From: Enterobacter sp. 638
GTDB lineage: Bacteria; Pseudomonadota; Gammaproteobacteria; Enterobacterales; Enterobacteriaceae
DNA length: 64,000 bases
Direction of reading: 5' to 3'
Assembly: GCF_000016325.1 (NCBI RefSeq)
Contig: NC_009436.1
Coordinates: forward strand, 2,728,001-2,792,000
Below, one piece after another: positions 1 to 10,634 of this stretch; position 1 is the stretch's first letter; each line of letters begins with the position of its first letter. The notes under the pieces were generated by a model. The model did no database searches, was not told the origin of the DNA, and saw only the letters and a program-made list of their open reading frames with translations. A program made the position numbers and the translations under genes.

Positions 1-683
1 AACAAAACGGTCAGCAGAATAATCAGCAACAGCAGACCACGTCGACGGCAGCCAGCTCCGGTCCGCGCAATAGCAGCCGTAACGAAACGACCAACTACGA
101 AGTTGACCGTACGATTCGTCACACCAAGATGAACGTCGGCGATGTCCAGCGCCTGTCGGTGGCTGTAGTGGTGAACTATAAAACGCTGCCGGACGGTAAG
201 CCTCTTCCGCTGACCACCGATCAGATGAAACAAATTGAAGACCTGACCCGCGAAGCGATGGGCTTTACCGAAAAACGCGGTGACTCGCTTAACGTCGTGA
301 ACTCGCCGTTCACTGCGACTGACGAGACCGGTGGTGAACTGCCGTTCTGGCAACAACAGTCGTTTATCGAACAGATGCTGTCTGCTGGTCGCTGGCTGCT
401 GGTTCTGATTGTGGCGTGGCTGCTGTGGCGTAAAGCGATTCGTCCACAGCTCACCCGTCGCGCTGAGGAAGCCAAAGCCGCGCAAGAAATGATGAGTGCG
501 CGTCAGGATATAGAAGAAGCCGTGGAAGTTCGTCTAAGCAAAGACGAACAGACTCAGCAACGCCGTGTGAATCAGCGCCTGGGTGCTGAGGTGATGAGCC
601 AACGCATTCGCGAAATGTCAGATAACGATCCGCGCGTCGTCGCGCTGGTCATCCGCCAGTGGATGAGTAACGACCATGAGTAA
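1..683 (+). CDS. fliF: Flagellar MS-ring protein FliF, C-terminal part (5' end outside window)
   Basis: Reading frame is open from base 3 to a stop at 681-683. FliF builds the MS ring in the inner membrane, the base on which the flagellar motor and export apparatus assemble. The visible part has a Gln/Asn/Ser-rich linker, the conserved stretch [20 protein letters not shown], one transmembrane segment (about [12 protein letters not shown]) and the charged cytoplasmic tail ending [18 protein letters not shown], which in this family binds the FliG N-terminus. It overlaps the fliG start by 8 bases, so the two are probably translationally coupled. The protein is incomplete only because the window starts inside it; no lesion is seen. 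Confidence 0.97.
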   Translation, partial: QNGQQNNQQQQTTSTAASSGPRNSSRNETTNYEVDRTIRHTKMNVGDVQRLSVAVVVNYKTLPDGKPLPLTTDQMKQIEDLTREAMGFTEKRGDSLNVVNSPFTATDETGGELPFWQQQSFIEQMLSAGRWLLVLIVAWLLWRKAIRPQLTRRAEEAKAAQEMMSARQDIEEAVEVRLSKDEQTQQRRVNQRLGAEVMSQRIREMSDNDPRVVALVIRQWMSNDHE

Positions 684-1677
684 TTCAACGCTTTCAGGTA
701 CGGATAAAAGCGTCATCCTGCTGATGACCATCGGTGAAGATCGTGCGGCAGAGGTGTTCAAACACCTCTCCGACCGCGAAGTCCAGACGCTGAGCCAGGC
801 GATGGCTAACGTGCGTCAGATTTCGAATTCACAGTTGACCGACGTGCTGGCCGAGTTTGAGCGTGAAGCTGAACAGTTTGCTGCACTTAACGTCAACGCC
901 AACGAATACCTGCGTACGGTTCTGGTGAAAGCCCTGGGCGAAGAGCGTGCCTCCAGCCTGCTGGAAGACATTCTCGAAACGCGCGATACCGCCAGCGGCA
1001 TCGAAACGCTCAACTTTATGGAACCGCAGAGTGCCGCCGACCTTATTCGCGACGAGCACCCGCAGATCATCGCCACCATCCTGGTGCACCTCAAACGTGC
1101 GCAGGCGGCCGATATTCTGGCGCTGTTCGACGAACGTCTGCGTCACGATGTCATGCTGCGTATCGCCACCTTCGGCGGTGTCCAGCCAGCGGCGCTGGCG
1201 GAATTGACCGAAGTGCTCAACAGCCTGCTCGATGGTCAGAACCTCAAGCGCAGCAAAATGGGCGGCGTGAGAACGGCAGCAGAAATTATCAACCTGATGA
1301 AAACGCAGCAGGAAGAAGCGGTTATGTCCGCAGTGCGCGAATTCGACGGCGAGCTGGCACAGAAAATTATCGACGAGATGTTCCTGTTCGAAAACCTGGT
1401 CGAAGTCGACGATCGCAGCGTCCAGCGCCTGCTTCAGGAAGTGGACTCCGAATCTCTGCTTATCGCGCTCAAAGGTGCCGAGCAGCCGTTGCGCGAGAAG
1501 TTCCTGCGCAACATGTCTCAACGTGCGGCGGATATCCTGCGCGACGACCTTGCCAACCGTGGCCCGGTTCGTCTGTCTCAGGTGGAAAACGAACAGAAAG
1601 CAATCCTGCTTATTGTTCGTCGTCTGGCAGAGACCGGCGAGATGGTGATTGGCGGCGGAGACGATGCATATGTCTAA
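676..1677 (+). CDS. fliG: Flagellar motor switch protein FliG
   Basis: 333 residues, close to the usual 331. FliG is the rotor protein on the cytoplasmic face of the MS ring. It contacts MotA stator units to generate torque and transmits the CheY/FliM switch signal. The sequence has the N-terminal FliF-binding region, the middle domain with the EHPQ motif ([15 protein letters not shown]), and the C-terminal domain with the charged torque helix ([17 protein letters not shown] followed by [20 protein letters not shown]). It sits between fliF and fliH with overlapping ends, as in E. coli and Salmonella. Near-identity over most of the length makes the call very secure. Confidence 0.99.
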   Translation: MSNSTLSGTDKSVILLMTIGEDRAAEVFKHLSDREVQTLSQAMANVRQISNSQLTDVLAEFEREAEQFAALNVNANEYLRTVLVKALGEERASSLLEDILETRDTASGIETLNFMEPQSAADLIRDEHPQIIATILVHLKRAQAADILALFDERLRHDVMLRIATFGGVQPAALAELTEVLNSLLDGQNLKRSKMGGVRTAAEIINLMKTQQEEAVMSAVREFDGELAQKIIDEMFLFENLVEVDDRSVQRLLQEVDSESLLIALKGAEQPLREKFLRNMSQRAADILRDDLANRGPVRLSQVENEQKAILLIVRRLAETGEMVIGGGDDAYV

Positions 1678-2380
1678 TGAGCTGCCGTGGAAGCGCTGGA
1701 CGCCAGACGATCTTGCGCCTCCTCTTACAGAATTCATGCCTGCGATGGTCGCCCTGAGCGACGAAGACAGTGATGCGGAAGAACAACCGGAGCTGACGGA
1801 AGAAGAGCAGCGCGTTCAGATGCTGGCACAGCTGCAAATGCAAGCGCATGAGCAGGGCTACACCTCAGGTATGAATGAAGGCCGCCAGCTAGGACAAGAG
1901 CAAGGTTATCAGGAAGGATTGGCAAAAGGCCTTGAACAAGGCCTGGAGCAGTCGCGCCAGCAGCAAGCGCCAATCCACGCCCGCATGCAGCAATTAGTCA
2001 GTGAATTTCAAAATACCCTCGATGCGCTGGATAGCGTGATTGCCTCGCGTCTGATGCAAATGGCACTCGAAGCCGCGCGCCAGGTGATTGGCCATACGCC
2101 TCCGGTGGACAATTCATCGCTGATCAAACAGATTCAGGGATTACTCCAGCAGGAGCCGTTATTCAGCGGGAAACCTCAGCTGCGCGTGCATCCCGATGAT
2201 TTACAGCGCGTCGAAGAGATGCTTGGCGCCACGCTTAGCCTGCACGGCTGGCGTCTGCGCGGCGATCCGGCGTTACACCATGGCGGCTGTAAAGTCTCCG
2301 CTGATGAAGGCGATCTGGATGCGAGCGTGGCAACGCGCTGGCAGGAGCTGTGCCGTCTCGCTGCTCCGGGAGTGATCTGA
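1670..2380 (+). CDS. fliH: Flagellar export ATPase regulator FliH
   Basis: 236 residues from the ATG at 1670, which overlaps the fliG stop and begins [15 protein letters not shown], matching the family N-terminus; an upstream in-frame start is possible but not supported by homology. FliH is the peripheral stalk-like partner that inhibits and docks the FliI ATPase at the export gate, analogous to F-ATPase b and delta subunits. The middle contains Gly-rich heptad-like repeats ([20 protein letters not shown] and onward) that form a long helix, followed by the C-terminal FliI-binding domain. The stop overlaps the fliI ATG (ATGA). Confidence 0.97.
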   Translation: MSNELPWKRWTPDDLAPPLTEFMPAMVALSDEDSDAEEQPELTEEEQRVQMLAQLQMQAHEQGYTSGMNEGRQLGQEQGYQEGLAKGLEQGLEQSRQQQAPIHARMQQLVSEFQNTLDALDSVIASRLMQMALEAARQVIGHTPPVDNSSLIKQIQGLLQQEPLFSGKPQLRVHPDDLQRVEEMLGATLSLHGWRLRGDPALHHGGCKVSADEGDLDASVATRWQELCRLAAPGVI

Positions 2381-3750
2381 TGACAGCCCGACTCACGCGT
2401 TGGTTAAACACGCTCGATAACTTCGAAGCGAAAATGGCGCAACTGCCTTCCGTGCGTCGTTATGGTCGTCTGACCCGCGCAACCGGTCTGGTACTGGAAG
2501 CCACCGGCTTACAGCTCCCGCTCGGTGCAACCTGCGTGATTGAACGTCAGGATGGTAACGACACGCAAGAAGTCGAAAGCGAAGTCGTGGGCTTTAACGG
2601 CCAACGCCTGTTTTTGATGCCGCTGGAAGAAGTCGAAGGCATTTTGCCCGGTGCGCGCGTGTACGCCAAAAATAATTCCGGCGACGGACTGCACAGCGGC
2701 AAGCAATTGCCACTCGGTCCAGCGCTGCTAGGTCGTGTCCTGGATGGCGCAGGCAAACCGCTTGATGGCCTGCCCTCCCCTGATACCACCGAAACCGGCG
2801 CGCTGATCACTCAGCCGGTTAACCCGCTGCAACGTACGGCAATCGAACATGTGCTTGATACCGGCGTGCGTCCGATTAACGCCCTGCTGACGGTCGGTCG
2901 TGGTCAGCGTATGGGTCTGTTTGCCGGTTCAGGTGTCGGTAAATCCGTCCTTCTCGGCATGATGGCGCGTTACACGCAGGCGGATGTGATCGTCGTAGGC
3001 CTGATTGGCGAGCGTGGTCGTGAAGTGAAAGACTTTATCGAGAACATTCTCGGTGCAGAAGGCCGTGCGCGTTCCGTGGTGATCGCCGCGCCAGCGGACG
3101 TTTCTCCGCTGCTGCGTATGCAGGGTGCGGCTTACGCCACGCGCATTGCAGAAGATTTCCGCGACCGCGGCCAACACGTCCTGCTGATTATGGATTCCCT
3201 GACGCGTTATGCGATGGCTCAGCGTGAAATCGCGCTCGCCATCGGTGAACCGCCGGCGACCAAAGGCTATCCGCCATCCGTGTTTGCCAAACTTCCGGCG
3301 CTGGTTGAGCGTGCGGGGAACGGAATTACCGGTGGCGGTTCCGTAACCGCGTTTTATACGGTGCTGACCGAAGGCGATGACCAGCAGGACCCCATTGCTG
3401 ACTCCGCGCGAGCGATTCTTGATGGCCACATTGTGCTGTCGCGTCGTCTGGCGGAAGCCGGTCACTATCCGGCGATTGATATCGAAGCGTCCATCAGCCG
3501 TGCCATGACCTCGCTTATCACGGAAAAGCACTACGCCCGCGTGCGTAACTTTAAACAACTTCTTTCAAGTTTCCAGCGTAACCGCGACCTGGTGAGCGTG
3601 GGCGCGTATGCCAAAGGCAGCGATCCGATGCTCGACAAGGCCATTGCCGTTTGGCCACAGCTGGAAGCTTTCTTGCAACAAGGTATTTTTGAACGTGCCG
3701 ACTGGGAAGACTCAACGCAAGCGTTAGAGCTTATTTTCCCGCAGGTGTAA
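2380..3750 (+). CDS. fliI: Flagellum-specific export ATPase FliI
   Basis: 456 residues from the ATG at 2380, which shares its A with the fliH TGA. FliI is the hexameric ATPase of the flagellar type III export machine. It shows the F1-beta/Rho-type fold: Walker A ([11 protein letters not shown]), the catalytic Glu region ([13 protein letters not shown]), Walker B ([12 protein letters not shown]) and the arginine-finger region near SRAMTSLI. Length and motifs are normal for the family. It lies in the fliFGHIJK operon directly upstream of its chaperone-like partner fliJ. Confidence 0.98.
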   Translation: MTARLTRWLNTLDNFEAKMAQLPSVRRYGRLTRATGLVLEATGLQLPLGATCVIERQDGNDTQEVESEVVGFNGQRLFLMPLEEVEGILPGARVYAKNNSGDGLHSGKQLPLGPALLGRVLDGAGKPLDGLPSPDTTETGALITQPVNPLQRTAIEHVLDTGVRPINALLTVGRGQRMGLFAGSGVGKSVLLGMMARYTQADVIVVGLIGERGREVKDFIENILGAEGRARSVVIAAPADVSPLLRMQGAAYATRIAEDFRDRGQHVLLIMDSLTRYAMAQREIALAIGEPPATKGYPPSVFAKLPALVERAGNGITGGGSVTAFYTVLTEGDDQQDPIADSARAILDGHIVLSRRLAEAGHYPAIDIEASISRAMTSLITEKHYARVRNFKQLLSSFQRNRDLVSVGAYAKGSDPMLDKAIAVWPQLEAFLQQGIFERADWEDSTQALELIFPQV

Positions 3751-3771
3751 TAAAGGTGGAGGGCGGAGATT

Positions 3772-4215
3772 ATGGCGGAACATGGCGCATTAGCTACGCT
3801 GAAAGATCTGGCTGAAAAAGAAGTAGATGATGCCGCATTACAACTTGGTGCGATGCGGCGCGGCTGTCAGCAGGCCGAAGAACAGTTATCGATGCTGATC
3901 GATTATCAGCATGAATACCGTACCAACCTGAATACCGATATGACACAGGGCATTGGCAGCCAGCGCTGGATTAACTATCAACAGTTTATCCAGACGCTGG
4001 AAAAAGCGATTGAACAGCATCGCCAACAGCTGACGCAGTGGAACCAAAAAGTGGATAAGGCGCTCGATTTCTGGCGTGAGAAGAAGCAGCGACTCCAGGC
4101 CTGGACAACGTTACAGGACCGACAGAGCGCAGCAACACTGCTTGCCGAGAACCGCCTTGATCAGAAAAAAATGGATGAGTTTGCCCAGCGCGCATCAATG
4201 AGGAAATCTGAATGA
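3772..4215 (+). CDS. fliJ: Flagellar export chaperone/stalk protein FliJ
   Basis: 147 residues, the usual FliJ length, and almost entirely predicted helix with a heptad-like pattern, consistent with the antiparallel coiled coil that inserts into the FliI hexamer like the F1 gamma subunit. It also cycles export chaperones to the gate protein FlhA. A good Shine-Dalgarno (GGTGGAGGGCGG) precedes the ATG at 3772. Its last four bases overlap the fliK start (ATGA arrangement at 4212-4215), so fliK is likely coupled to it. Confidence 0.96.
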   Translation: MAEHGALATLKDLAEKEVDDAALQLGAMRRGCQQAEEQLSMLIDYQHEYRTNLNTDMTQGIGSQRWINYQQFIQTLEKAIEQHRQQLTQWNQKVDKALDFWREKKQRLQAWTTLQDRQSAATLLAENRLDQKKMDEFAQRASMRKSE

Positions 4216-5435
4216 TCACACTGCAACAACTGCTGATGACCGACAGCGACCTGTCCGGCGGTACGCAGACGGGTAAAGGCGCGGATGGCGCGCAAGATTT
4301 TCTCTCCCTGCTGGCAGGTGCATTAACCGACGCCACAGGCCAGGGAAAAGACGCCCCGTTGACGTTGGCCGATCTTAAAGCGGCTGGCGGCAAACTGTCG
4401 AAAGCGGCCTTATTACAGGACGGCGATAGCGCCATCCCGAGCAAACTCGCCTCTTTGCTGGCGCGTCAGGATCTGTTCAAAGCCGACGATGCGGCACAAG
4501 CGGCCACTGCCGAAACAACAATCCAAAGCCTGGTCTCCGGGCTGTTGCCTGCGACGCACAGCGATGCGTTGAAAACGCTCGTGGCTGACGCACAAAAAGA
4601 AGACAGCAAAAGCGATCTGAGCGAAGAAGATCTGGCCGGGTTAAGCGCATTAATGGCGATGCTCCCGCATCAGCAAACCGCGACGGCTCGGGCTACACCT
4701 GCTAACGAAGTGAACGCGGTGACCACGCAGGCGGCACTCTCTCAGCCGGGTGTTGGCCGTCAGGCTGCACTAAATGATGATGCGTCTACCCTTGGCAAAA
4801 CCAAAGCACAAACCACTGATGTGGACAGCAAGCTGTCCGCCAGCGCGCAGTTGACGCCAGTTGCCACAGCCGCGGCGGAAAAGCATGAAGCCGCGAGTGC
4901 GTTCTCGTCCGCGTCACCTTCTGCTTCTCTCGCACCGATCATGACAAACGGCACGACGCCACCAGCGCCCACTAACGTCGCATCCGCGCCATTACTGAGC
5001 CAGCCGCTGGGCACGCAAGAGTGGCAACAGGCAGTTAGCCAACATATCACGCTGTTTACTAAACAAGGCCAGCAGAGCGCTGAGTTGCGTTTGCACCCTG
5101 AAAATTTGGGTCAAGTTCAAATCTCAATTAAAATGGATGATAACCAGGCTCAGTTGCAGATGATTTCTGCGAATGGTCATGTGCGTTCGGCACTGGAAGC
5201 GGCGCTCCCGATGCTGCGCACGCAGCTTGCTGAAAACGGCATTCAGTTATCACAAAGCACTATCAGCAGTGACAGCTCTGCGAACCAGCAGCAGTCGTCT
5301 TTCCAGCAGCAACAGCATGCTTCTCGTTCCGGCCAACAGGGCGAAATGAACGATGAAAATGATGAATTGCTGATCACGCCTGCTGCATTACAGTCTGCAG
5401 CGCGCGGAAATGGCGCGGTAGACATCTTTGCCTAA
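4212..5435 (+). CDS. fliK: Flagellar hook-length control protein FliK
   Basis: 407 residues, somewhat longer than E. coli FliK (375) because of an extended Ala/Thr/Ser-rich middle. FliK is secreted during hook growth, acts as a molecular ruler and switches the export gate from hook to filament substrates. The conserved part is the C-terminal domain ([16 protein letters not shown], then [20 protein letters not shown] and [14 protein letters not shown]), followed by a Gln-rich tail; the N-terminus and linker are low complexity and poorly conserved, as is normal for FliK. It is the last gene of the fliF-K operon. Confidence 0.96.
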   Translation: MITLQQLLMTDSDLSGGTQTGKGADGAQDFLSLLAGALTDATGQGKDAPLTLADLKAAGGKLSKAALLQDGDSAIPSKLASLLARQDLFKADDAAQAATAETTIQSLVSGLLPATHSDALKTLVADAQKEDSKSDLSEEDLAGLSALMAMLPHQQTATARATPANEVNAVTTQAALSQPGVGRQAALNDDASTLGKTKAQTTDVDSKLSASAQLTPVATAAAEKHEAASAFSSASPSASLAPIMTNGTTPPAPTNVASAPLLSQPLGTQEWQQAVSQHITLFTKQGQQSAELRLHPENLGQVQISIKMDDNQAQLQMISANGHVRSALEAALPMLRTQLAENGIQLSQSTISSDSSANQQQSSFQQQQHASRSGQQGEMNDENDELLITPAALQSAARGNGAVDIFA

Positions 5436-5475
5436 ACGCCAGAGGTAACGTGATTATCTTCGTTTGTTCCACGCT

Positions 5476-5503
5476 TTGACAAAAGCAGAACACGGGATAA
5501 TCA
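5476..5503 (+). promoter_or_regulatory. Candidate class II promoter of fliLMNOPQR
   Basis: The 105-base gap between fliK and fliL holds a TTGACA at 5476-5481 followed by TAATCA at 5498-5503, with GATAAT overlapping it at 5496-5501. In E. coli fliL starts a separate FlhDC-activated, sigma-70-dependent operon, so a promoter is expected here. The FlhDC box was not identified with confidence, and the -10 choice is ambiguous. Confidence 0.4.
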
Positions 5504-5540
5504 CTCTATTAGCTGTACCGAAACAGGAAGCACGTAACCG

Positions 5541-6008
5541 ATGACTGACTCCGCAATCACCAAAAAAGGCAAGCGTTCCATTTGGATCCCGCTGCTGGTG
5601 TTGATTACGCTCGCCGCATGCGCCACTGCTGGCTATAGTTACTGGCGGTCGCAGCAAGCGCCGTCAGCCACTGCTAAAGCAGAACCCCCACCGCCTCCGG
5701 CCCCGGTCTTTTTCCCAATGGATACGTTTACCGTTAACCTCGGTGACGCGGATCGCGTGCTTTATATCGGCATTACATTGCGTTTGAAAGACGAGGCCAC
5801 GCGCACACGTCTGAGTGACTATTTACCCGAAGTCCGTAGCCGCCTGTTGCTGCTGTTCTCTCGTCAGGACGCCACTGGGCTGTCAACTGATGACGGTAAG
5901 CAGAAGCTGGTCGAGGCCATCAAGCAAACGCTGGCACCACCACTGGTAACCGGTCAACCTAAGCAGGAAGTCACTGACGTTCTGTACACAGCTTTCATCC
6001 TGCGGTAG
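5541..6008 (+). CDS. fliL: Flagellar basal body-associated protein FliL
   Basis: 155 residues, normal length. FliL is a single-pass inner-membrane protein that surrounds stator units and supports swarming motility. It has a short basic cytoplasmic N-terminus (KKGKRS), one transmembrane helix (about [22 protein letters not shown]), a Pro-rich linker ([10 protein letters not shown]) and the periplasmic stomatin-like domain ([20 protein letters not shown]). It is the first gene of the fliLMNOPQR operon. The fliM start follows 4 bases after its stop. Confidence 0.97.
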   Translation: MTDSAITKKGKRSIWIPLLVLITLAACATAGYSYWRSQQAPSATAKAEPPPPPAPVFFPMDTFTVNLGDADRVLYIGITLRLKDEATRTRLSDYLPEVRSRLLLLFSRQDATGLSTDDGKQKLVEAIKQTLAPPLVTGQPKQEVTDVLYTAFILR

Positions 6009-6012
6009 AGAC

Positions 6013-7017
6013 ATGGGCGATAGTATTCTTTCTCAAGCGGAAATCGATGCGCTGCTTAACGGCGACAGCGAGAAGAACGATGATCCAAAACCGGGTCTGG
6101 GCGGCGAGCCAGAAATTCGTCCCTACGATCCCAATACCCAGCGTCGCGTGGTGCGCGAGCGCCTTCAGGCGCTGGAGATCATCAACGAACGTTTTGCACG
6201 ACAGTTCCGTATGGGCCTGTTCAACCTGCTGCGTCGTAGCCCGGACATCACCGTCGGTGCGATTCGCATTCAGCCGTATCATGAGTTTGCCCGCAACCTG
6301 CCGGTGCCAACTAACCTTAACCTGATCCATCTGAAACCGCTGCGTGGCACCGGCCTGTTCGTGTTTTCTCCGAGCCTGGTGTTTATCGCGGTCGATAACT
6401 TGTTTGGTGGCGACGGCCGCTTCCCGACGAAGGTGGAAGGACGCGAATTTACGCACACTGAACAGCGCGTGATCAACCGTATGCTGAAGCTGGCGCTTGA
6501 GTCGTACAGCGACGCATGGAAAGCGATCCACCCGCTGGAAGTGGAGTATGTGCGTTCCGAGATGCAGGTGAAATTCACCAACATCACGACGTCACCTAAC
6601 GACATCGTGGTGAACACACCTTTCCACGTTGAGATCGGTAACCTGACCGGCGAATTCAATATTTGCCTGCCGTTCAGCATGATCGAACCTCTGCGTGAAG
6701 TGCTGGTTAACCCGCCGCTGGAAAACTCCCGCAACGAAGATCAGAACTGGCGTGAGAATCTGGTCCGTCAGGTTCAGCACTCGCAGCTGGAACTGGTGGC
6801 AAGTTTTGCGGATATTCCGCTACGGTTATCTCAGATACTGAAATTACAACCGGGCGATGTTCTGCCGATAGAAAAACCTGACCGTATTATTGCCCATGTG
6901 GATGACGTACCTGTATTGACCAGCCAGTACGGCACCGTAAACGGTCAATATGCGCTACGTGTTGAGCACTTGATCAATCCGATATTGAATTCGCTGAATG
7001 AGGAACAGCCCAAATGA
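6013..7017 (+). CDS. fliM: Flagellar motor switch protein FliM
   Basis: 334 residues. FliM forms the middle layer of the C-ring and binds phosphorylated CheY through its N-terminal peptide, seen here as DSILSQAEIDALLNGDS. The middle CheC-like domain interacts with FliG (including the conserved GGDGRFPTKVEGREFTHTE region), and the C-terminal SpoA domain pairs with FliN. It matches E. coli FliM at length and motif level. The stop overlaps the fliN start. Confidence 0.98.
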   Translation: MGDSILSQAEIDALLNGDSEKNDDPKPGLGGEPEIRPYDPNTQRRVVRERLQALEIINERFARQFRMGLFNLLRRSPDITVGAIRIQPYHEFARNLPVPTNLNLIHLKPLRGTGLFVFSPSLVFIAVDNLFGGDGRFPTKVEGREFTHTEQRVINRMLKLALESYSDAWKAIHPLEVEYVRSEMQVKFTNITTSPNDIVVNTPFHVEIGNLTGEFNICLPFSMIEPLREVLVNPPLENSRNEDQNWRENLVRQVQHSQLELVASFADIPLRLSQILKLQPGDVLPIEKPDRIIAHVDDVPVLTSQYGTVNGQYALRVEHLINPILNSLNEEQPK

Positions 7018-7427
7018 GTGATATGAACAATCCGTCCGATGCAAACAGCGGAGCGCTGGACGATCTGTGGGCTGATGCATTAAACGAGCAACAGGCACCC
7101 GCGAGCAAAAGCGCTGCGGATGCGGTGTTCCAGCAGTTAGGCGGCGGTGACGTGAGCGGCACCCTGCAAGATATTGACCTGATTATGGATATCCCGGTCA
7201 AGCTGACTGTTGAGCTGGGTCGTACGCGCATGACCATCAAAGAGTTACTGCGCCTGACGCAGGGATCTGTTGTGGCACTTGATGGCCTGGCGGGTGAACC
7301 GCTGGACATCCTGATCAACGGCTATTTGATTGCTCAGGGCGAAGTTGTGGTTGTGGCTGATAAATACGGTGTGCGTATTACCGACATCATCACCCCTTCT
7401 GAACGTATGCGTCGTCTGAGCCGTTAA
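7014..7427 (+). CDS. fliN: Flagellar motor switch protein FliN
   Basis: 137 residues. FliN is the lowest C-ring component; it contributes to switching and docks the FliH-FliI complex near the export gate. The C-terminal SpoA (surface presentation of antigens) domain is clear: DIPVKLTVELGRTRMTIKELL then GSVVALDGLAGEPLDILING and VVVADKYGVRITDII. It starts inside the last codons of fliM (ATGA overlap) and is followed by fliO after 2 bases. Confidence 0.98.
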   Translation: MSDMNNPSDANSGALDDLWADALNEQQAPASKSAADAVFQQLGGGDVSGTLQDIDLIMDIPVKLTVELGRTRMTIKELLRLTQGSVVALDGLAGEPLDILINGYLIAQGEVVVVADKYGVRITDIITPSERMRRLSR

Positions 7428-7429
7428 GT

Positions 7430-7804
7430 ATGAAAACCCAGGCAATCGTCTCACAGCCCTCTGCGGTTCCAGGCTCACCGCTGCTTCAGGTAAGCGGTGC
7501 GCTGTTGGGTATTATTGCCTTTATTTTGATTATGGCGTGGCTCGCGAAACGCTTTGGTCTGGCGGGTAAAACCGCCAACACGCGCGGTTTGAAAGTGAGT
7601 GCCAGCACTTCGCTGGGCCCACGCGAGCGCGTGATTATCGTCGACGTTGAAGATGCGCGCCTGGTACTTGGCGTCACCGCATCACAAATCAATGTGCTTC
7701 ATAAACTGCCTCCTGCGCCTGTTGCGGGCGAGGATAACGCAGAGAATCCAGCGGATTTTCAGTCCGTGTTAAAGAGTTTGCTTAAGCGTTCCGGGAGATC
7801 GTGA
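7430..7804 (+). CDS. fliO: Flagellar export gate assembly protein FliO
   Basis: 124 residues. FliO is a small membrane protein that helps FliP assemble into the export-gate core. There is one transmembrane helix (about [22 protein letters not shown]) followed by a cytoplasmic domain ([29 protein letters not shown]), the typical FliO pattern. Sequence conservation in this family is moderate, but position between fliN and fliP settles the call. The TGA overlaps the fliP ATG. Confidence 0.94.
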   Translation: MKTQAIVSQPSAVPGSPLLQVSGALLGIIAFILIMAWLAKRFGLAGKTANTRGLKVSASTSLGPRERVIIVDVEDARLVLGVTASQINVLHKLPPAPVAGEDNAENPADFQSVLKSLLKRSGRS

Positions 7805-8541
7805 TGCGCCGTTTGTTGTCCCTTACGCTTGCAGGCCTCGTCCTGTTTGCTCCCGCCGTGTATGCGCAATTACCAGGCTTGATTTCCACACCGATGGCTG
7901 GAGGAGGACAAAGCTGGTCTTTGCCGGTGCAGACTCTGGTCTTTATTACCTCGCTGACGTTTATCCCGGCTATTTTGCTGATGATGACCAGCTTTACGCG
8001 CATCATCATCGTCTTTGGTTTGTTGCGAAACGCGCTGGGTACACCGTCCGCGCCGCCTAACCAGGTGCTGCTCGGTTTAGCACTGTTTCTGACCTTCTTT
8101 ATCATGTCGCCGGTCATCGATAAGATTTATGCCGACGCCTATCAGCCGTTCAGTGAAGATAAAATTTCCATGCAGGTGGCGCTGGAAAAAGGCGCGCAGC
8201 CGCTGCGTGAATTTATGCTGCGTCAGACTCGCGAGGCGGATCTTGCGCTGTTTGCCCGTCTGGCTAACGAAGGCCCGATTCAGGGACCTGAAGCCGTGCC
8301 GATGCGCATTTTGCTGCCGGCCTACGTCACCAGCGAATTGAAAACGGCCTTCCAGATTGGTTTTACTATCTTTATCCCGTTCCTGATTATCGACCTGGTG
8401 ATCGCCAGCGTGTTAATGGCCTTAGGTATGATGATGGTGCCCCCTGCTACCATTGCCCTGCCCTTTAAGATAATGCTTTTCGTACTGGTAGATGGCTGGC
8501 AATTGCTTGTCGGGTCGCTGGCGCAAAGTTTCTACAGTTGA
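7804..8541 (+). CDS. fliP: Flagellar type III export gate protein FliP
   Basis: 245 residues from the ATG at 7804, which overlaps the fliO stop; a GTG one codon upstream is less likely. FliP forms the pentameric core of the export-gate channel with FliQ and FliR. It begins with a cleavable signal peptide ([22 protein letters not shown]), followed by two membrane hairpins flanking a periplasmic domain. The highly conserved signatures [22 protein letters not shown] and [20 protein letters not shown] are present (shown here only in part as [17 protein letters not shown] and [15 protein letters not shown]). Confidence 0.98.
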   Translation: MRRLLSLTLAGLVLFAPAVYAQLPGLISTPMAGGGQSWSLPVQTLVFITSLTFIPAILLMMTSFTRIIIVFGLLRNALGTPSAPPNQVLLGLALFLTFFIMSPVIDKIYADAYQPFSEDKISMQVALEKGAQPLREFMLRQTREADLALFARLANEGPIQGPEAVPMRILLPAYVTSELKTAFQIGFTIFIPFLIIDLVIASVLMALGMMMVPPATIALPFKIMLFVLVDGWQLLVGSLAQSFYS

Positions 8542-8551
8542 GGAGCGCGCA

Positions 8552-8821
8552 ATGACACCTGAATCGGTCATGATGATGGGCACGGAAGCGATGAAAGTCG
8601 CCATTTCCGTTGCCGCGCCTTTACTGTTGGTGGCCCTGGTCACCGGCCTTGTGATCAGTATTTTGCAGGCCGCCACCCAGATTAACGAAATGACCCTGTC
8701 GTTCATTCCTAAAATCATCGCCGTGTTCGTGACCATCATTGTCGCCGGACCGTGGATGCTCAACCTGTTGCTCGATTACATGCGCAACCTGTTTACCAAT
8801 CTGCCGTACATCATCGGCTGA
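8552..8821 (+). CDS. fliQ: Flagellar export gate protein FliQ
   Basis: 89 residues from the ATG at 8552, preceded by GAGGAGCGCGCA; this gives exactly the usual FliQ length (MTPESVMMMGTEAMKV). Upstream in-frame starts would extend into fliP and are not supported. FliQ packs around the FliP-FliR core of the export gate. Two hydrophobic helices are visible (VAAPLLLVALVTGLVISILQA and AVFVTIIVAGPWMLNLLLDY). It is followed 8 bases later by fliR. Confidence 0.97.
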   Translation: MTPESVMMMGTEAMKVAISVAAPLLLVALVTGLVISILQAATQINEMTLSFIPKIIAVFVTIIVAGPWMLNLLLDYMRNLFTNLPYIIG

Positions 8822-8829
8822 TTATCTGA

Positions 8830-9624
8830 ATGCTACATTTCACCAGCGATCAATTCATAGAGTGGCTTGGCCTCTATTTCTGGCCGTTGCTGCGCGTGAT
8901 GGCGTTGATCATGACTGCGCCGATCCTGAGCGAAAAATCTATTCCTAAACGCGTCAAAATTGGCCTGGGGATGTTGATTACGTTCGTGATTGCGCCAACG
9001 TTGCCACCGGTGAATGTTCCTATTTTCTCCCCGCAAGCAATCTGGCTTGCGCTTCAGCAGGTGCTGATTGGCGTGGCGATTGGATTCACCATGCAGCTCG
9101 CCTTTGCGGCGATCCGTACCGCCGGTGAGCTGATCGGCCTGCAGATGGGATTGTCGTTCGCCACCTTCTTTGACCCAGGCAGCCATCTCAATATGCCCGT
9201 GCTGGCCCGCGTGATTGATATGCTGGCCATGCTGCTGTTCCTGACATTCAATGGTCACCTGTGGCTGATTTCGATGCTGGTGGACACCTTCCATACGTTG
9301 CCCATCGGCGGCAATCCGGTCAACAGCAACGCATTTCTGGCACTCACCCGTGCCGCCGGGCTGATTTTCATCAATGGGCTGATGCTGGCGTTGCCGGTCA
9401 TCACGCTTCTGCTGACCGTAAACCTGTCGCTGGGCTTGTTGAACCGAATGGCACCGCAGCTCTCGGTATTTGTCATCGGCTTCCCGATCACCCTGACGGT
9501 TGGTTTGATTTTAATGGGACTATTAATGCCGCTGATTGCCCCTTTCTGCGAACATTTATTTAGCGAAATATTCAATCTCTTATCCGATATTGTTCGTGAG
9601 CTACCTCGAAATACTAACCCCTGA
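8830..9624 (+). CDS. fliR: Flagellar export gate protein FliR
   Basis: 264 residues, close to E. coli FliR (261). FliR is the single-copy component completing the FliP5-FliQ4-FliR1 export gate. About six hydrophobic segments are visible, including [22 protein letters not shown] and the conserved [17 protein letters not shown]. It ends the fliLMNOPQR operon. No strong terminator is visible immediately after it; the 286 bases to rcsA hold the rcsA control region. Confidence 0.97.
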   Translation: MLHFTSDQFIEWLGLYFWPLLRVMALIMTAPILSEKSIPKRVKIGLGMLITFVIAPTLPPVNVPIFSPQAIWLALQQVLIGVAIGFTMQLAFAAIRTAGELIGLQMGLSFATFFDPGSHLNMPVLARVIDMLAMLLFLTFNGHLWLISMLVDTFHTLPIGGNPVNSNAFLALTRAAGLIFINGLMLALPVITLLLTVNLSLGLLNRMAPQLSVFVIGFPITLTVGLILMGLLMPLIAPFCEHLFSEIFNLLSDIVRELPRNTNP

Positions 9625-9745
9625 TGTTTATATTGTCTCTCTGAGGATATTCCTAAAATAAAACATGGAAAACATCTACCAGGATATATCTGGTGCGGTT
9701 TATTTGTTTTTATGCCCTTCACAATACTTAATATTTACTTTACTT

Positions 9746-9759
9746 TAAGATGATTCCTG
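9746..9759 (+). promoter_or_regulatory. RcsAB box upstream of rcsA
   Basis: TAAGATGATTCCTG, 11 of 14 matches to the RcsAB box consensus TAAGAATATTCCTA. It lies about 150 bases before the rcsA start. RcsA-RcsB autoactivation of rcsA through such a box is known in E. coli and Klebsiella; the assignment here rests on sequence similarity and position. Confidence 0.65.
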
Positions 9760-9910
9760 GCAAATTATACGTAACTTTACGGGATAGTGAGTCCGCCTGA
9801 AAGTCTTTGTATTGCTCACAGGTTAATACCTTTGTTATCCATCCCGTATGGCTGTTTTGAGCTCTCAGGCAGATGGTGAATTATCGTTACGCATTGAGTG
9901 AGGGTATGCC

Positions 9911-10534
9911 ATGTCAACGATCATTATGGATTTATGCAGTTACACCCGGCTAGGGCTAACCGGGTATCTTGCAAGTAGAGGGGTCAAAAAACGAGACGTC
10001 AATGATGTACACGATGTTGACGAACTTGCAGCCGCTTGTGAAGCATACAAGCCCGGCGTGGTGTTTATTAATGAGGACTGTTTCATTCACGATCCAGCCA
10101 ACAGTCAGCACATTAAGCAAATCATTAATCAGCATCCTAAAACCCTGTTTATTGTTTTTATGGCAATTGCGAATATCCATTTCGATGAATATTTGTTGGT
10201 GCGTAAAAACTTATTGATCAGTTCGAAGTCGATTAAGCCCGAGTCACTGGATGACATTTTGGGTGATTATTTAAATAAAGAAGCGAAGAGTGTAGGAGAA
10301 TTTAACTTACCCACGTTATCATTAAGCCGTACTGAATCAAGTATGTTGCGAATGTGGATGGCGGGACAAGGGACAATTCAGATTTCCGACCAGATGAATA
10401 TCAAAGCAAAAACCGTTTCATCACATAAGGGAAATATTAAAAGGAAAATTAAAACGCATAATAAACAAGTTATCTATCATGTTGTTCGTCTGACGGATAA
10501 TGTGACAAATGGCATTTTTGTGAACATGCGTTAA
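9911..10534 (+). CDS. rcsA: Transcriptional co-activator RcsA
   Basis: 207 residues, the family length. RcsA is an unstable, Lon-degraded auxiliary regulator that heterodimerises with phosphorylated RcsB to activate capsule (colanic acid type) genes and repress flhDC. The N-terminal part lacks a phosphorylation site; the C-terminal LuxR/FixJ-type helix-turn-helix is visible ([20 protein letters not shown] then [19 protein letters not shown]). An RcsAB box lies upstream, and a perfect 9-bp-stem terminator lies downstream. It stands directly after the fliR operon, as in E. coli. Confidence 0.97.
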   Translation: MSTIIMDLCSYTRLGLTGYLASRGVKKRDVNDVHDVDELAAACEAYKPGVVFINEDCFIHDPANSQHIKQIINQHPKTLFIVFMAIANIHFDEYLLVRKNLLISSKSIKPESLDDILGDYLNKEAKSVGEFNLPTLSLSRTESSMLRMWMAGQGTIQISDQMNIKAKTVSSHKGNIKRKIKTHNKQVIYHVVRLTDNVTNGIFVNMR

Positions 10535-10562
10535 TCGTTTTATTCTCTTTTGCGCCCCATCA

Positions 10563-10588
10563 ATCTCTGGCCTCGCCAGAGATTTTTC
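10563..10588 (+). terminator. Rho-independent terminator of rcsA
   Basis: Perfect inverted repeat ATCTCTGGC / GCCAGAGAT with a 3-base loop, followed by TTTTT, 28 bases after the rcsA stop. Confidence 0.85.
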
Positions 10589-10634
10589 GTTCGATGAAAT
10601 GAGTCGGGTAAGCAGCATCTCACCCGACACGCCA

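Noticed and set aside
829..1737. Long minus-strand open frame antisense to fliG (302 codons)
   Set aside because: Lies wholly opposite the strongly conserved fliG gene, has His/Gln-rich shadow composition and no ribosome site.
2929..3558. Minus-strand open frame opposite fliI
   Set aside because: Shadow of a conserved GC-rich gene; no homology recognised and no start context.
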